Source: SXXH01 sp041165735
Lineage (GTDB): Bacteria > Planctomycetota > UBA1135 > GCA-002686595
NCBI GenBank assembly: GCA_046341775.1
Contig: JBKDQQ010000096.1
Span: 1 to 35,674, forward strand
DNA: 35,674 nucleotides
Direction: 5' to 3'
The notes under the pieces were generated by a model. The model ran no database searches, had not been told where the DNA came from, and saw nothing but the letters and a program-made list of their open reading frames with translations. A program made the position numbers and the translations under genes. Shown here one piece after another: positions 1 to 7,840 of the stretch (positions are counted from its first letter, which is position 1; each line of letters begins with the position of its first letter).

Positions 1-184
1 GGGCGTGTACACGACGCAAGCGCTGTTCGGCCCCGAGGCCGATCTGGGCGATCTGTCGATGCCCATCGCGGCGCAGGTGCACGCCGTGCTGTTCCGCGGC
101 AAGGATCCGCGCGAAGCCGTGCTCGAGTTGATGACGCGCGCCCCCGCCGGGGAGATGGACGGCATCGTCGAGGCGCGCGCGTGA
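1..184 (+). CDS. gpsA: Glycerol-3-phosphate dehydrogenase, C-terminal end (partial)
   Basis: Only the last 60 codons are in the window (frame starting at base 2, stop TGA 182-184). The visible tail contains MPIAAQVHAVLF followed by GKDPREAVLELM, which matches the conserved C-terminal helices of the NAD(P)+-dependent glycerol-3-phosphate dehydrogenase GpsA. That cytoplasmic enzyme reduces dihydroxyacetone phosphate to sn-glycerol-3-phosphate for phospholipid synthesis. The nucleotide-binding domain lies outside the window, so the call rests on the tail alone. The stop overlaps the GTG start of the next gene by 4 bp (GTGA), suggesting translational coupling. Confidence 0.82.
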   Translation, partial: GVYTTQALFGPEADLGDLSMPIAAQVHAVLFRGKDPREAVLELMTRAPAGEMDGIVEARA

Positions 185-588
185 GCGACGGCGCCCAGTT
201 CGCGACATGGTTCGTCGTGACGGTCGGCTTGCTCGCCGTCGCCGCCACCTTCGGACGCATCGCGCGGAATCGCGCGGCGCACCGCGCCCTGCACCTCGTG
301 TTCGTGGGCCTGACCGCCGCCTCCTTGGCGTGGACGATCAAGGAGGCCTACGAACTGGGGGCCTTGTACGACCTCGCCTCCGCCGGCTGGATCACGCCGC
401 TGCACCTCGCCATCGCCAAGGTCGCCACCGGCTTCCTCGTCTTCCCGATCGTGGCCGGCGTGCTGGCCTGGCGCGACGGCAGGAAGCGTCGCATGCACGC
501 CTTCCTCGCCTGGTGCGCCATGGTGCTGATCGTGCTCGCGGCCATCACCGGCTCGATCATGATCATGCTCGCCGAGCCCAAGGGTTGA
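181..588 (+). CDS. Small four-helix membrane protein, function unknown
   Basis: A 135-residue protein starting at GTG 181, inside the gpsA stop overlap. Four hydrophobic segments are visible at about residues 8-26, 36-54, 71-97 and 108-128, joined by short basic loops such as RIARNRAAHR and RDGRKRRMH, so it is an integral inner-membrane protein with very little soluble mass. I do not recognise a family. The overlap with gpsA implies co-transcription and a possible but unproven link to membrane lipid metabolism. A perfect hairpin follows 10 bp after its stop. Confidence 0.75.
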   Translation: MSDGAQFATWFVVTVGLLAVAATFGRIARNRAAHRALHLVFVGLTAASLAWTIKEAYELGALYDLASAGWITPLHLAIAKVATGFLVFPIVAGVLAWRDGRKRRMHAFLAWCAMVLIVLAAITGSIMIMLAEPKG

Positions 589-597
589 GGCGCGTTC

Positions 598-620
598 GAG
601 GCGGGGTCGCGCCCCGCCTC
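598..620. terminator. Hairpin between convergent genes
   Basis: A perfect 9-bp inverted repeat, GAGGCGGGG / CCCCGCCTC, with the 5-nt loop TCGCG. It lies in the 35-bp gap between the convergent genes ending at 588 (+) and 624 (-). There is no long T tract, so it is a terminator-like hairpin shared by both strands rather than a textbook intrinsic terminator. Confidence 0.6.
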
Positions 621-623
621 CGT

Positions 624-962
624 TCATCCGCGCTGCAGCGCGCGCGCGACGCCGTCGAGCACGAAGGGCGCGCACACCAAGGTCGCGTTGGCGGCGAGCG
701 GCACGGCGAGCAGGAAGAGCCAGCTCGACTTGGCGCGGAAGCCCCACGCGGTGGTCGCGAGGCCGAGCACGCCGAAGGGCAGGGCCACCCAGCGCGCCGT
801 GGCGAGCGCCGGGGCGCTGTCGGGGGCGAAGGTCCACCACCAGAAGGTGGCCCACCACACGCTCCAGCCCAGCGTGGCGAGCACCATGGCCTGCACCCAC
901 GTGCGGTGGCGGCGCCGCACGTGCACGCGGTCGCGCCAGAGATTGCGCAGGGGACGGGCCAT
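624..962 (-). CDS. Small membrane protein, function unknown
   Basis: A 112-residue minus-strand protein with a basic N-terminus (RDRVHVRRRHR), then three hydrophobic segments at about residues 23-47, 56-75 and 79-105; the first is tryptophan-rich. I recognise no family. The start at 962 is supported by a promoter-like TAGACT (976 to 971) that ends exactly 8 nt before the ATG with no Shine-Dalgarno sequence, consistent with a leaderless transcript. It converges on the upstream plus-strand gene with a hairpin between. It could still be a chance open frame in G+C-rich DNA, but its clean hydrophobic pattern argues for a real gene. Confidence 0.6.
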   Translation of the reverse strand: MARPLRNLWRDRVHVRRRHRTWVQAMVLATLGWSVWWATFWWWTFAPDSAPALATARWVALPFGVLGLATTAWGFRAKSSWLFLLAVPLAANATLVCAPFVLDGVARALQRG

Positions 963-970
963 GCGCGGGC

Positions 971-976
971 AGTCTA
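971..976 (-). promoter_or_regulatory. -10-like box TAGACT, leaderless start
   Basis: TAGACT read on the minus strand, 8 nt (GCCCGCGC) before the ATG at 962. No -35 match is convincing. The same hexamer occurs on the plus strand at 1009-1014 facing the tRNA, so the two boxes form a divergent pair. Confidence 0.45.
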
Positions 977-1008
977 GCCTGCCGATGGACGCGCTCGGGC
1001 CCCGTTGC

Positions 1009-1014
1009 TAGACT
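1009..1014 (+). promoter_or_regulatory. -10-like box TAGACT upstream of tRNA-Pro
   Basis: TAGACT in a locally less G+C-rich stretch, 28 nt before the mature tRNA 5' end. This would give a short 5' leader for RNase P to remove. No recognisable -35 element is present. Confidence 0.4.
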
Positions 1015-1042
1015 CTTCCCCCTGCAATCCCAGCAGACGGTC

Positions 1043-1120
1043 CGGGGCGTAGCTCAGCTTGGCTAGAGCGCTACAATGGGGTTGTAGAGGCCGGAGGTTC
1101 AAATCCTCTCGCCCCGACCA
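1043..1120 (+). tRNA. tRNA-Pro (anticodon GGG)
   Basis: The 5' strand CGGGGCG (1043-1049) pairs with CGCCCCG (1110-1116), followed by discriminator A1117 and an encoded CCA (1118-1120). The D stem is GCTC/GAGC. The anticodon stem CTACA/TGTAG encloses the 7-nt loop ATGGGGT, giving T33, anticodon GGG and G37. The T arm is GGAGG-TTCAAAT-CCTCT. The C1-G72 pair is characteristic of bacterial proline tRNAs and G37 fits the usual m1G37 site, so both support proline. It decodes CCC and CCU. Confidence 0.95.
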
Positions 1121-1223
1121 CCTTGTCCGCACCGCGCGCGGATCGGCGCGCGCGCCGCGGGTCCTCGACTGCTCGCGCCGCGCGCACGCCAGCGCCCGGC
1201 GCCAGGCTTCGGATCGAACCACC

Positions 1224-2177
1224 ATGCGCGGACGGCACTTCATCCACCTGCAGCTCTTCGGCCTCCTGGTCGCCGCCGCTCCCGCCTACGGCGGCTCGCA
1301 CGGTCCGAGCGGCTTCGGCACGCCGCGCGCGGTGCAAGCGGGCATCCCGCTCGCGGTCGACGCCTTCGTGGTGGACCTCGCGGCCGCTTGGACGGTCTGG
1401 GACCAATACTCGACGGGCGAGCTGCTCGCCACGGACGGATCCGCCGCCAGCCTCGAGCACAGCGCGCTCGCCACCGCTTCGTTGCGCTACGGCGTGACCG
1501 AGACGACGGTGCTCGGCGCGCGCGTCGCTTGGTGGTGGACGGACGGCTATGCGGTCGGCCCCGAGCTCGCCGGCGGCGGCGGACCCTTCGAGGGCGACCC
1601 GGGCGGCCCGAGCGACCTGTGGCTCGACGGTTCGTGGCGCTTCCACCGCCATCCGCGCGGGGACTTCGCCTTCTTGTTCGGCGTCAAGCTGCCCTTCGGC
1701 GCCGACGACGAACGCCTCGAGGGCGGAGGGCGCATCTCGCCCTCCGACCAGGCCAGCACCGGCGCCGTCGACTTCCGCGCCGGGTTGGCGTGGACCAACC
1801 AACTGACCGAGCGCCTGCGCTTCGACGCGTCCGTCGAACGCACGCTGCACGGCGACAACAGCGGCTTCGAGCAGGGCGATCGCTGGGACGTGGGCGCGAG
1901 CTTCTCGTGGCGCCTCGGCGCTGACGAAGGCCCCGGCGCGGGTTGGTCGGTGTCGGGCGCCATGCTCATGACCAACCTCGAGGCCGACGTGCAGGACGGC
2001 GTGTCCGATCCGAACTCCAGCGGCACGCTGGCCTGGTTCGCGCCGTCGTTGATGCGCTCCTCGACCGACGGCTCGGCCTTGCGCTTCGAACTGGCCCTGC
2101 CGGTGTCGCAGGAGCTCGACGGCGACCAGGTCGAGGCCGATTCGCGCCTGACCGTCGGCTGGTCGCGCGGGTTCTAG
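1224..2177 (+). CDS. Outer-membrane beta-barrel protein, putative transporter-like
   Basis: A 317-residue exported protein. The N-terminus (MRGRHFIHLQLFGLLVAAAPAYGG) is a signal peptide with cleavage likely near AYG. The rest alternates short amphipathic strands rich in Trp, Tyr and Phe, with turns such as EGDPGGPSD and FGADDERLEGG, and it ends in an aromatic C-terminal Phe, as outer-membrane barrels do. It resembles the MetA-pathway / DUF3187-like barrel proteins, but I cannot assign a substrate. The open frame extends upstream to 1059 through the tRNA, so I chose ATG 1224, which begins the signal peptide. It lies 103 bp after the tRNA with no strong ribosome-binding site. Confidence 0.72.
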   Translation: MRGRHFIHLQLFGLLVAAAPAYGGSHGPSGFGTPRAVQAGIPLAVDAFVVDLAAAWTVWDQYSTGELLATDGSAASLEHSALATASLRYGVTETTVLGARVAWWWTDGYAVGPELAGGGGPFEGDPGGPSDLWLDGSWRFHRHPRGDFAFLFGVKLPFGADDERLEGGGRISPSDQASTGAVDFRAGLAWTNQLTERLRFDASVERTLHGDNSGFEQGDRWDVGASFSWRLGADEGPGAGWSVSGAMLMTNLEADVQDGVSDPNSSGTLAWFAPSLMRSSTDGSALRFELALPVSQELDGDQVEADSRLTVGWSRGF

Positions 2178-2230
2178 GCCGGCGAGCGGCGGATCCGGCG
2201 GCGAGCGCGGTCGCCCCGCGCGTCCCGGAA

Positions 2231-2266
2231 CGCGTGGTGGCCGCCCTCGCGGACGGCCACCATGCG
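2231..2266. terminator. 13-bp hairpin between convergent genes
   Basis: CGCGTGGTGGCCG (2231-2243) pairs with CGGCCACCATGCG (2254-2266): 13 bp with one G-T wobble and a 10-nt loop. It sits in the gap between the barrel gene (ends 2177, +) and mscL (ends 2290, -), so it can serve both directions. There is no T tract. Confidence 0.6.
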
Positions 2267-2289
2267 ACGCGGCGTTCGTCGCCCGGCGT

Positions 2290-2721
2290 TCACTTCTGCT
2301 TCTTCAGCAGGTCGCGGATCTCGGCGAGGAGCTTCTCCTGCGCCGGCGGCTCGGGCGGGGCGGCCGGGGCGGGCGCGGCCTCCTCCTTCTTCTTCGCGCT
2401 GTTCATGGCCTTGATCACCATGAACAACGCGAAGGCGACGATGACGAACTTGATCGTGGCGTCGACGACGCTGCCGTAGTTCAAGGTCGCTGCACCCGCT
2501 TGCTTGGCGGCCTCCAGGCTGGCGTAGCCCTTGCCGTCCAGCGCGATGAACTGCTCCTTGAAGTCCACTCCGCCGGTGGCGACGCCCACGACTGGCATCA
2601 GCACGTCCGACACGAGCGCCGACACGATCGCGCCGAACGCGCCGCCGATGATGACGCCCACGGCCATGTCGACGACATTGCCGCGCATGGCGAAGGTCTT
2701 GAATTCCTGCAGCATTCCCAT
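2290..2721 (-). CDS. mscL: Large-conductance mechanosensitive channel
   Basis: A 143-residue MscL, a homopentameric inner-membrane pore that opens under membrane tension and releases solutes during hypo-osmotic shock. Family features in order: N-terminal amphipathic helix MLQEFKTFAMRGNVVDMAVG; TM1 (about 16-40) with the gate-lining GVIIGGAFGAIV; a periplasmic loop; TM2 (about 87-106); and a charged C-terminal helix reached through a Pro/Ala/Glu-rich linker. ATG 2721 was chosen because AAAGGAAG lies 8-9 nt upstream on the minus strand. An alternative ATG at 2715 is less well placed. The DUF481 barrel gene is 32 bp upstream on the same strand, suggesting a two-gene unit related to osmotic or envelope stress. 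Confidence 0.95.
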   Translation of the reverse strand: MGMLQEFKTFAMRGNVVDMAVGVIIGGAFGAIVSALVSDVLMPVVGVATGGVDFKEQFIALDGKGYASLEAAKQAGAATLNYGSVVDATIKFVIVAFALFMVIKAMNSAKKKEEAAPAPAAPPEPPAQEKLLAEIRDLLKKQK

Positions 2722-2753
2722 GGTGGTGCTTCCTTTCGTGGCGCGGAGCGGAC

Positions 2754-3512
2754 TCAGAAGCTCCAGCCCAGGCCCAAGGTGAGCAGGCGGTCGGTCGACT
2801 CGACGTCGTCGGGCGGCGTCTTGTCGTAGTTGAGCGTGAACTGCAGTTGCGCGTACATCTTCTCCGTCAGGTTCGTCTTGAGCTTGGTGTCGATCTTGGC
2901 GAAGAAGTCGTCGGCGGGATCCTCGAGGCTCGGGAAGGCTTCGATGGTGTTCTCGAAGCTCGTCTTGTCGTTGAACTGCGCGACGATGTTGTTGGCGAGG
3001 CGCGCGGCGGGGTACTCCTCGTCCTCGCCCGTGTAGCGTTCCTCGCTGAAGTAGGTCACGCCCACTTCGGAGCCCCACTTGAAGGCTTCCTCCTCGCGCC
3101 ACTGGAAGCCGACGCCGGCGCCGATGTAGTAGCGCAATTCGAGTTGCGCGAGCTTGTCGTTGTCCACGCCCGCGATGCCGTTGTAGTAGATCTCCTTCGT
3201 GGCGAAGTAGTCGTACTTGAGGCTGGCGCCGCTCTTGCGCGCGGAGAGCTGGTCCTCCTGCTCCGAGTAGTTCCAGTACGCCTTGGCCGTCCAGCGATCG
3301 TGCTCGGCGCGTCGCTCGGCGTCGCCCGAGGCGTTGATGCTGGTCGTGTCGGTGTTGCCGGAGCTGGTGCTGGCGCCCACCGTGACCGAGCCGGTCCACT
3401 TGACTTCGGCCGGCGTCGCCGGGGCGGCGTCCTGCGCCGGGATGGTCGCGGCGTCGCTCGCGACTCCCGGGTTGGACAAGAGGGCGGGAAGGAGGAACAG
3501 GGCTGCGGTCAT
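2754..3512 (-). CDS. DUF481 (YdiY-like) outer-membrane protein
   Basis: A 252-residue protein with a short signal peptide (MTAALFLLPALLSNPGVA) and a beta-barrel body. The pattern VKWTGSVTVGASTSSGNTDT near the mature N-terminus is the hallmark start of DUF481 / salt-induced outer-membrane proteins. Later strands include YDYFATKEIYYNG and LRYYIGAGVGFQW, and the protein ends LGLGWSF with a terminal Phe. ATG 3512 is preceded by GAGAGAAG, a reasonable Shine-Dalgarno. It lies directly upstream of mscL on the same strand. The molecular function of DUF481 proteins is not established; some are linked to salt or alkaline stress. Confidence 0.85.
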   Translation of the reverse strand: MTAALFLLPALLSNPGVASDAATIPAQDAAPATPAEVKWTGSVTVGASTSSGNTDTTSINASGDAERRAEHDRWTAKAYWNYSEQEDQLSARKSGASLKYDYFATKEIYYNGIAGVDNDKLAQLELRYYIGAGVGFQWREEEAFKWGSEVGVTYFSEERYTGEDEEYPAARLANNIVAQFNDKTSFENTIEAFPSLEDPADDFFAKIDTKLKTNLTEKMYAQLQFTLNYDKTPPDDVESTDRLLTLGLGWSF

Positions 3513-3621
3513 GTGCTTCTCTCTCGGTATGGGGGGGATGGCGCCGGGCACGCGGCGCGAAGTATGGCGCGCCGGCACCGCCCCTGTCCAAGACGCCCCG
3601 CCCCGAGTCGCCCCGTTGGCG

Positions 3622-3627
3622 TATTCT
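3622..3627 (+). promoter_or_regulatory. -10-like box TATTCT, leaderless start of the PVC gene
   Basis: TATTCT ends 8 nt (GGGGCGCG) before ATG 3636, with no Shine-Dalgarno sequence between. This supports ATG 3636 over upstream in-frame codons and suggests a leaderless mRNA. TTGGCG abuts the box, as it also does at a TAGACT upstream of the B12 gene (12132 to 12127). Confidence 0.5.
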
Positions 3628-3635
3628 GGGGCGCG

Positions 3636-6600
3636 ATGTCAGGCGCGGATCGCAGGCGGAACGCCCGCCCCTTGTTCGCCATCCTCCCCTTGGCGGTGCT
3701 GTGGGCCGCTCGGCATGGACCGGTCGCGCTGGCGCAGCGCGGCGATCGCCATGGCGAGGCGCAGCCCGACCTGCCCGTCGCATCGCGTCCGCCGCCTCCG
3801 CCCTTCCTCCCGCCGGAGGAGGCTGCGCGGCGCTTCGTGCTGGAGCCTGGTTGGCGCATCGACCTGGTCGCCGCCGAACCGCTGGTCGAAGCGCCCGTGC
3901 AGGCGAGCTTCGACGCGGACGGGCGCTTGTGGGTGGTCGAGATGCGCGGCTACATGCCCGACATCGATGGTCGCGGCGAGGACGCGCCCGTCGGACGCGT
4001 GTCCGTGCTGTTCGACGACGACGGCGATGGCCGCATGGATCGCGCCACGCGCTTCCTCGAGGGCCTCGTCCTGCCGCGCGCGCTCGCCTTCGCCCGCGAC
4101 GGCGTGCTCGTCGTCGCGCCGCCGCACGTGTCGTACTGCCGCGACCTCGACGGCGACTTCGTCGCGGACGAGCGCGTGGTGGTCGACTCCGGCATCGAGG
4201 GCCTCGCCAGCCCCGAGTACGGGCCGAACGGACTGCTGCACCTGCGCGGCGCGTGGTTGTGCGCCAACCACGACCGCGCCTACGCGTGGAAGGACGGCGC
4301 GTGGACCACGCTGCGCGCGGCCGGCGGCGGGCAGTACGGCCTGACGCGCGACGACGCGGGCCGCGTCTACCACAACAACAACTCGGACCTCCTGCGCGGC
4401 CACCTCGTCGACGGGCTGGTGCTCGCGCGCAATCCGCATCTCGACCGCGGACCGCTCGTCGACGCCGCCATCGCGCGCGACCACTCGGTGCATCCCGCGC
4501 ATCCGACTCCCGGCGTCAACCGCGCCTACCGCGAGGGTTGGCTGCGCGACGGCCGCATCCAACGCGCCGACGCCGCCTGCTCGCCGCATGTGGCGCGCGG
4601 CGACGCCATCCCGTCGGATGCTCGCGGCGACGTCTTCGTGTGCGAGCCCGCGGGCAATCTCGTCAAGCAACTCGACCTCCTCGCCTCGTCCACGGGCGGC
4701 TTCGAGGTCGAGGCGCGCCACGCCCTTTTCGGGCGCGAGGTGCTCGCCTCGACCGACGAGCGCTTCCGTCCCGTCTCCTTGTGCGACGGACCGGATGGCG
4801 CCTTGTACGTGGTCGACATGCATCGCGGCGTGATCCAGCACAAGAACTTCGTCACGAGCTTCCTGCGTCGCCAGGTGCTGGAGCGCAAGCTCGAGGCGCC
4901 GCTCGACGCGGGCCGCATCTGGCGCATGTCCCGCGCCGATGCCGGCGCGCGCCTCGCGCCGCGGGCCATGTCGAGCCTGCGCTCGGACCAGCTGGTCGCG
5001 TTGCTCGACTCGGAGGACGGTTGGACGCGCGACACGGCGGCGCGACTGCTCGCGCAGGACGACTTCGAGCGTGCCCCGCTGGTCGACAAGCTGCGCGCGG
5101 CGGCCGGCGACGAGTCGCCGCGCATGCGCCGGCTCGCGCTCGAGCTGCTCGACGAACTCGACGCCGTGGGCGAGTCGCTGCTCCTCTCTTCCCTTTCCGA
5201 CCGCGACCTCGAGGTGCGCCTCGCCGCCGTGCGCGCGTGGCGCAAGCCGCTCGAGCGCAACCAGGCGCCCATGCTGGGCCACCTGCTGCAGCAGCTGCGC
5301 GCCAAGGAGCCGCGCCTGCGCTGGGAGGCGTGGGCCACGCTCTCCGGGCGCATCGACCTCGCGGCCGCCATGGGGCCGCTCTTGCGCGACGCTTCCGACC
5401 CCGAGCTGCGCCGCGTGGCGTGGTCGGGTTGGCCCGGGCGCGCGGTCGAGCTGTTCGAGGCTTGCTTGCGCGTGCTCCTGATGAAGGACCACGCGAGTTG
5501 GGACGAGGGCCAAGGCCGGCGCGAAGCCATCCACGAACTGGCGGTGCTGGCGGGGCGCGAGCGCAAGGCGGCCGACTTGATGAAGCTCGTCGACATCTAC
5601 GCGACGCGCGTCGACCTGCCGCAGTGGTTGCGCTTCGCCATGATCGACGGGCTGCTGGCGACCAGCCAGAAGCGCCTCCATGCGCTGCCCGCCGAGCCGC
5701 GCCGCTTCCTCGCGCACCTCGCGTCCTCCGAGGGCGTCGAACGGGCCAAGGCCGAGGAGCTGCACGCGTCCATCCTCTGGCCGGGGCGCGCCGACCTGGC
5801 CGACCATCCCGCGCCGCGGCCCTTGACGGAGGACGAAGCGCGACTGCAGGAGGATGGGCGGCGCCTGTACGGCGCCATCTGCGCCGCGTGCCACCACTCC
5901 TCGGGCGCCGGCGAACCGGGCAAGGCGCCTTCGTTGCACGATTCGCGGCTCCTGCTCGGCGACGCCCGCGCCGCCGCGCGCATCGTGCTGGGCGGGCTCG
6001 AGGGCCCGTTGCAGTCGCATGGTCGCGCGTGGGACTCGTCCATGCCCGCTTGGAACGGCACGGACCGGGAAGTCGCCGCGGTGCTGACCTACGCGCGGCG
6101 CGAGTGGGGCCACGCCGCCGAACCCGCGACGCTCGCCGCCGTGGAGCAGGCGCGCGCGGACAGCGTCGCCCGCGGGAAGCCTTGGACCGCGGCCGACGCG
6201 CCGATCCTCGCGGGCGCCGACGGGGAAGCACTGCTCGCGCGCGGACTCGAGGCCTTCGAGCGCCATGGCGACGCCGCGTGGAGCGTGGTCGACGGCGTGC
6301 TCGTCGGCAAGGTCGGCGGAGGCGCGCAGAGCTTCCTCGCCACGCGCTCCTCGCACGGCGACTTCGTGCTCGAGGTCGACGTGCGCCTCGCGACGCCCGG
6401 CAACAGCGGCATCCAGGTGCGATCGCGCGTGGTGGACGGGCGCATGCGCGGACCGCAAGTGGAGATCGATCCGTCGCCGCGCGCGTGGTCGGGGGGCTTG
6501 TACGACGAGGGGCGCCGAGGTTGGTTGGCGACCCTCGAGGGACGCGCGGCGGCGCGCGCCGCCTTCGACAAGGACGGGTGGAACCGCTACCGCATCGAGG

Positions 6601-7139
6601 CGCGCGGTCCGCGGTATCGCGTGCACGTCAACGGCGTCGAGACCTGCGACGCGCTCGACCCGCTCGACCTCGAGGGGTGCATCGCCTTCCAGGTCCATTC
6701 CGGCGCGCAAGGCGAGATCCACTGGCGCGATCCTCGCCTGGTCGACCTCGGCGCGCGCGAGTGGCGCGAAGCGGATCCGACGCGACCGCTCGACTTCGGC
6801 GGCGCGGAGGAGGTGCTGCGCTTCGAACTGGAGGGCGGAGGCGCCCGGCTCGAGGCGCGTTGCGCCGACTCCGCCGCTGCGTCGCGAGCACCCGAGTTGG
6901 TCCCCGGGGTGCGCGCCTCGGCCGCGGGATTGGTGCTCGAGTTCGACGCGGCTTCGCCGCCCGGGACCGCCGCGCGGCACGAGTGGCACCTGACGCTCGT
7001 CGGCGAGCGCATGGCCCTGCACAAGGACGGCGTGCGCGTCTTCGACGCCACGGTGCCCGGACTTCCGGCGAACGGCGCGTTGAGCTTGTCGCCCGGGGGC
7101 GCCAAGCTGCTCGCCTGCCGGCGCCTCGTCCGCCGCTGA
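3636..7139 (+). CDS. PVC-type propeller / HEAT / cytochrome c / 3-keto-disaccharide hydrolase fusion
   Basis: A 1167-residue exported protein. After a signal-like N-terminus (ARPLFAILPLAVLWAARHG) comes a PVC-type membrane-bound-dehydrogenase beta-propeller (about 65-440) with DADGRLWVVEMRGYMPD and DGPDGALYVVDMHRGVIQHKN. HEAT-like helices follow (about 450-730). A cytochrome c domain has the heme motif CAACH at 749-753 and a plausible Met ligand downstream (DSSMPAW). A DUF1080 / 3-keto-disaccharide hydrolase jelly roll (about 857-1040) carries GNSGIQVRSRV and GPQVEID, and a final segment (1041-1167) looks like a second, degenerate half jelly roll. Expected role: periplasmic or surface oxidation and cleavage of glycosides. 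Substrate and electron acceptor are unknown. The CpeT-like gene starts 11 bp downstream, implying an operon. Confidence 0.88.
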   Translation: MSGADRRRNARPLFAILPLAVLWAARHGPVALAQRGDRHGEAQPDLPVASRPPPPPFLPPEEAARRFVLEPGWRIDLVAAEPLVEAPVQASFDADGRLWVVEMRGYMPDIDGRGEDAPVGRVSVLFDDDGDGRMDRATRFLEGLVLPRALAFARDGVLVVAPPHVSYCRDLDGDFVADERVVVDSGIEGLASPEYGPNGLLHLRGAWLCANHDRAYAWKDGAWTTLRAAGGGQYGLTRDDAGRVYHNNNSDLLRGHLVDGLVLARNPHLDRGPLVDAAIARDHSVHPAHPTPGVNRAYREGWLRDGRIQRADAACSPHVARGDAIPSDARGDVFVCEPAGNLVKQLDLLASSTGGFEVEARHALFGREVLASTDERFRPVSLCDGPDGALYVVDMHRGVIQHKNFVTSFLRRQVLERKLEAPLDAGRIWRMSRADAGARLAPRAMSSLRSDQLVALLDSEDGWTRDTAARLLAQDDFERAPLVDKLRAAAGDESPRMRRLALELLDELDAVGESLLLSSLSDRDLEVRLAAVRAWRKPLERNQAPMLGHLLQQLRAKEPRLRWEAWATLSGRIDLAAAMGPLLRDASDPELRRVAWSGWPGRAVELFEACLRVLLMKDHASWDEGQGRREAIHELAVLAGRERKAADLMKLVDIYATRVDLPQWLRFAMIDGLLATSQKRLHALPAEPRRFLAHLASSEGVERAKAEELHASILWPGRADLADHPAPRPLTEDEARLQEDGRRLYGAICAACHHSSGAGEPGKAPSLHDSRLLLGDARAAARIVLGGLEGPLQSHGRAWDSSMPAWNGTDREVAAVLTYARREWGHAAEPATLAAVEQARADSVARGKPWTAADAPILAGADGEALLARGLEAFERHGDAAWSVVDGVLVGKVGGGAQSFLATRSSHGDFVLEVDVRLATPGNSGIQVRSRVVDGRMRGPQVEIDPSPRAWSGGLYDEGRRGWLATLEGRAAARAAFDKDGWNRYRIEARGPRYRVHVNGVETCDALDPLDLEGCIAFQVHSGAQGEIHWRDPRLVDLGAREWREADPTRPLDFGGAEEVLRFELEGGGARLEARCADSAAASRAPELVPGVRASAAGLVLEFDAASPPGTAARHEWHLTLVGERMALHKDGVRVFDATVPGLPANGALSLSPGGAKLLACRRLVRR

Positions 7140-7150
7140 AGGACTCGCGC

Positions 7151-7774
7151 ATGAACCTCCTACGTCTGCTGCCGGCCTTGTCGCTGGCCTCCGCCGCCTG
7201 CCGCTCGAATGCTCCCGCCAAGCCCGACATCGAGGTCGTGCGCGACTGGTTGTGCGGTTCGTTCTCCTCGCAGTCCCAGGCGCAGGCCAGCGGCGGCGAG
7301 TTCCTCGACATCCGCCTGCGCGTGGTGCCGATCTGGACCGCGCGCTCCGACGGTCCCTGGCTCTACGTCGAGCAGGCGAGCGCCACCAAGCTCGACAAGC
7401 CCTATCGCCAGCGCGTCTACCGCCTGCGCGCGCAGGGCGACGCGATCGTCAGCGAGGTGCACGCCTTCGCCTCGGAACCGCTGCGGTGGGCCGGCCAGTG
7501 GAAGGACCCGTGGGCCTTCGACGCCATCTCGCCCGCCGACCTCTCCGAACGCGAGGGCTGCGCGGTGGTGCTGCGCCGCGTCGACGAGGACGGTTTCCTC
7601 GGGGCCACGCTGGACAAGGACTGTCCGAGCGAGCTCGCAGGCGCGGCCTGGGCGAGCAGCGAGGTGCTGCTCAAGGCGAGCGGCATGAGTTCGTGGGACC
7701 GCGGCTTCGACTCCGCCGGCAAGCAGGTCTGGGGCTCCACGAAGGGGCCGTACTTGTTCGAGCGCCTGCCCTGA
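7151..7774 (+). CDS. CpeT/CpcT-family protein, probable lipoprotein
   Basis: A 207-residue protein. The N-terminus MNLLRLLPALSLASAAC forms a signal peptide with a weak lipobox ending at Cys17. The mature part has the CpeT/CpcT pattern: DWLCGSFSSQSQA, then LRVVPIW, GPWLYVEQA and KPYRQRVYRL, and a late disulfide-like Cys pair (REGCAVVL, DKDCPSE). In cyanobacteria this fold attaches bilins to phycobiliproteins; nothing here suggests phycobilisomes, so bilin ligation should not be assumed. It begins 11 bp after the PVC-type gene and is probably co-transcribed with it. Confidence 0.78.
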   Translation: MNLLRLLPALSLASAACRSNAPAKPDIEVVRDWLCGSFSSQSQAQASGGEFLDIRLRVVPIWTARSDGPWLYVEQASATKLDKPYRQRVYRLRAQGDAIVSEVHAFASEPLRWAGQWKDPWAFDAISPADLSEREGCAVVLRRVDEDGFLGATLDKDCPSELAGAAWASSEVLLKASGMSSWDRGFDSAGKQVWGSTKGPYLFERLP

Positions 7775-7790
7775 CCCGCGCCCGCGGACG

Positions 7791-7815
7791 AAAGTGGTAG
7801 GCGAGATACCACTTT
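7791..7815. terminator. Bidirectional A/T-flanked hairpin
   Basis: AAAGTGGTA (7791-7799) and TACCACTTT (7807-7815) form a perfect 9-bp stem with a 7-nt loop; one more T follows. Read either way the stem ends in a T run, so one palindrome could terminate both the CpeT-like gene (ends 7774, +) and the NHL/DUF1080 gene (ends 7841, -). Confidence 0.65.
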
Positions 7816-7840
7816 TGCCTCCGCGGCGGCCGGCGACGCG

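Noticed and set aside
1059..1223. Extension of the barrel protein upstream to 1059
   Set aside because: It would run through the tRNA-Pro gene, and the residues are not signal-peptide-like; ATG 1224 begins a proper signal peptide.
3639..7022. An open frame of over 1100 codons antisense to the PVC-type gene
   Set aside because: Its translation is Arg/Ala/His-rich without domain motifs; long antisense frames are a by-product of G+C-rich coding sequence.
7151..7774. Calling the CpeT-like protein a phycobilin lyase
   Set aside because: No phycobiliprotein or bilin synthesis genes are present and the protein appears exported; only the family relationship is supported.
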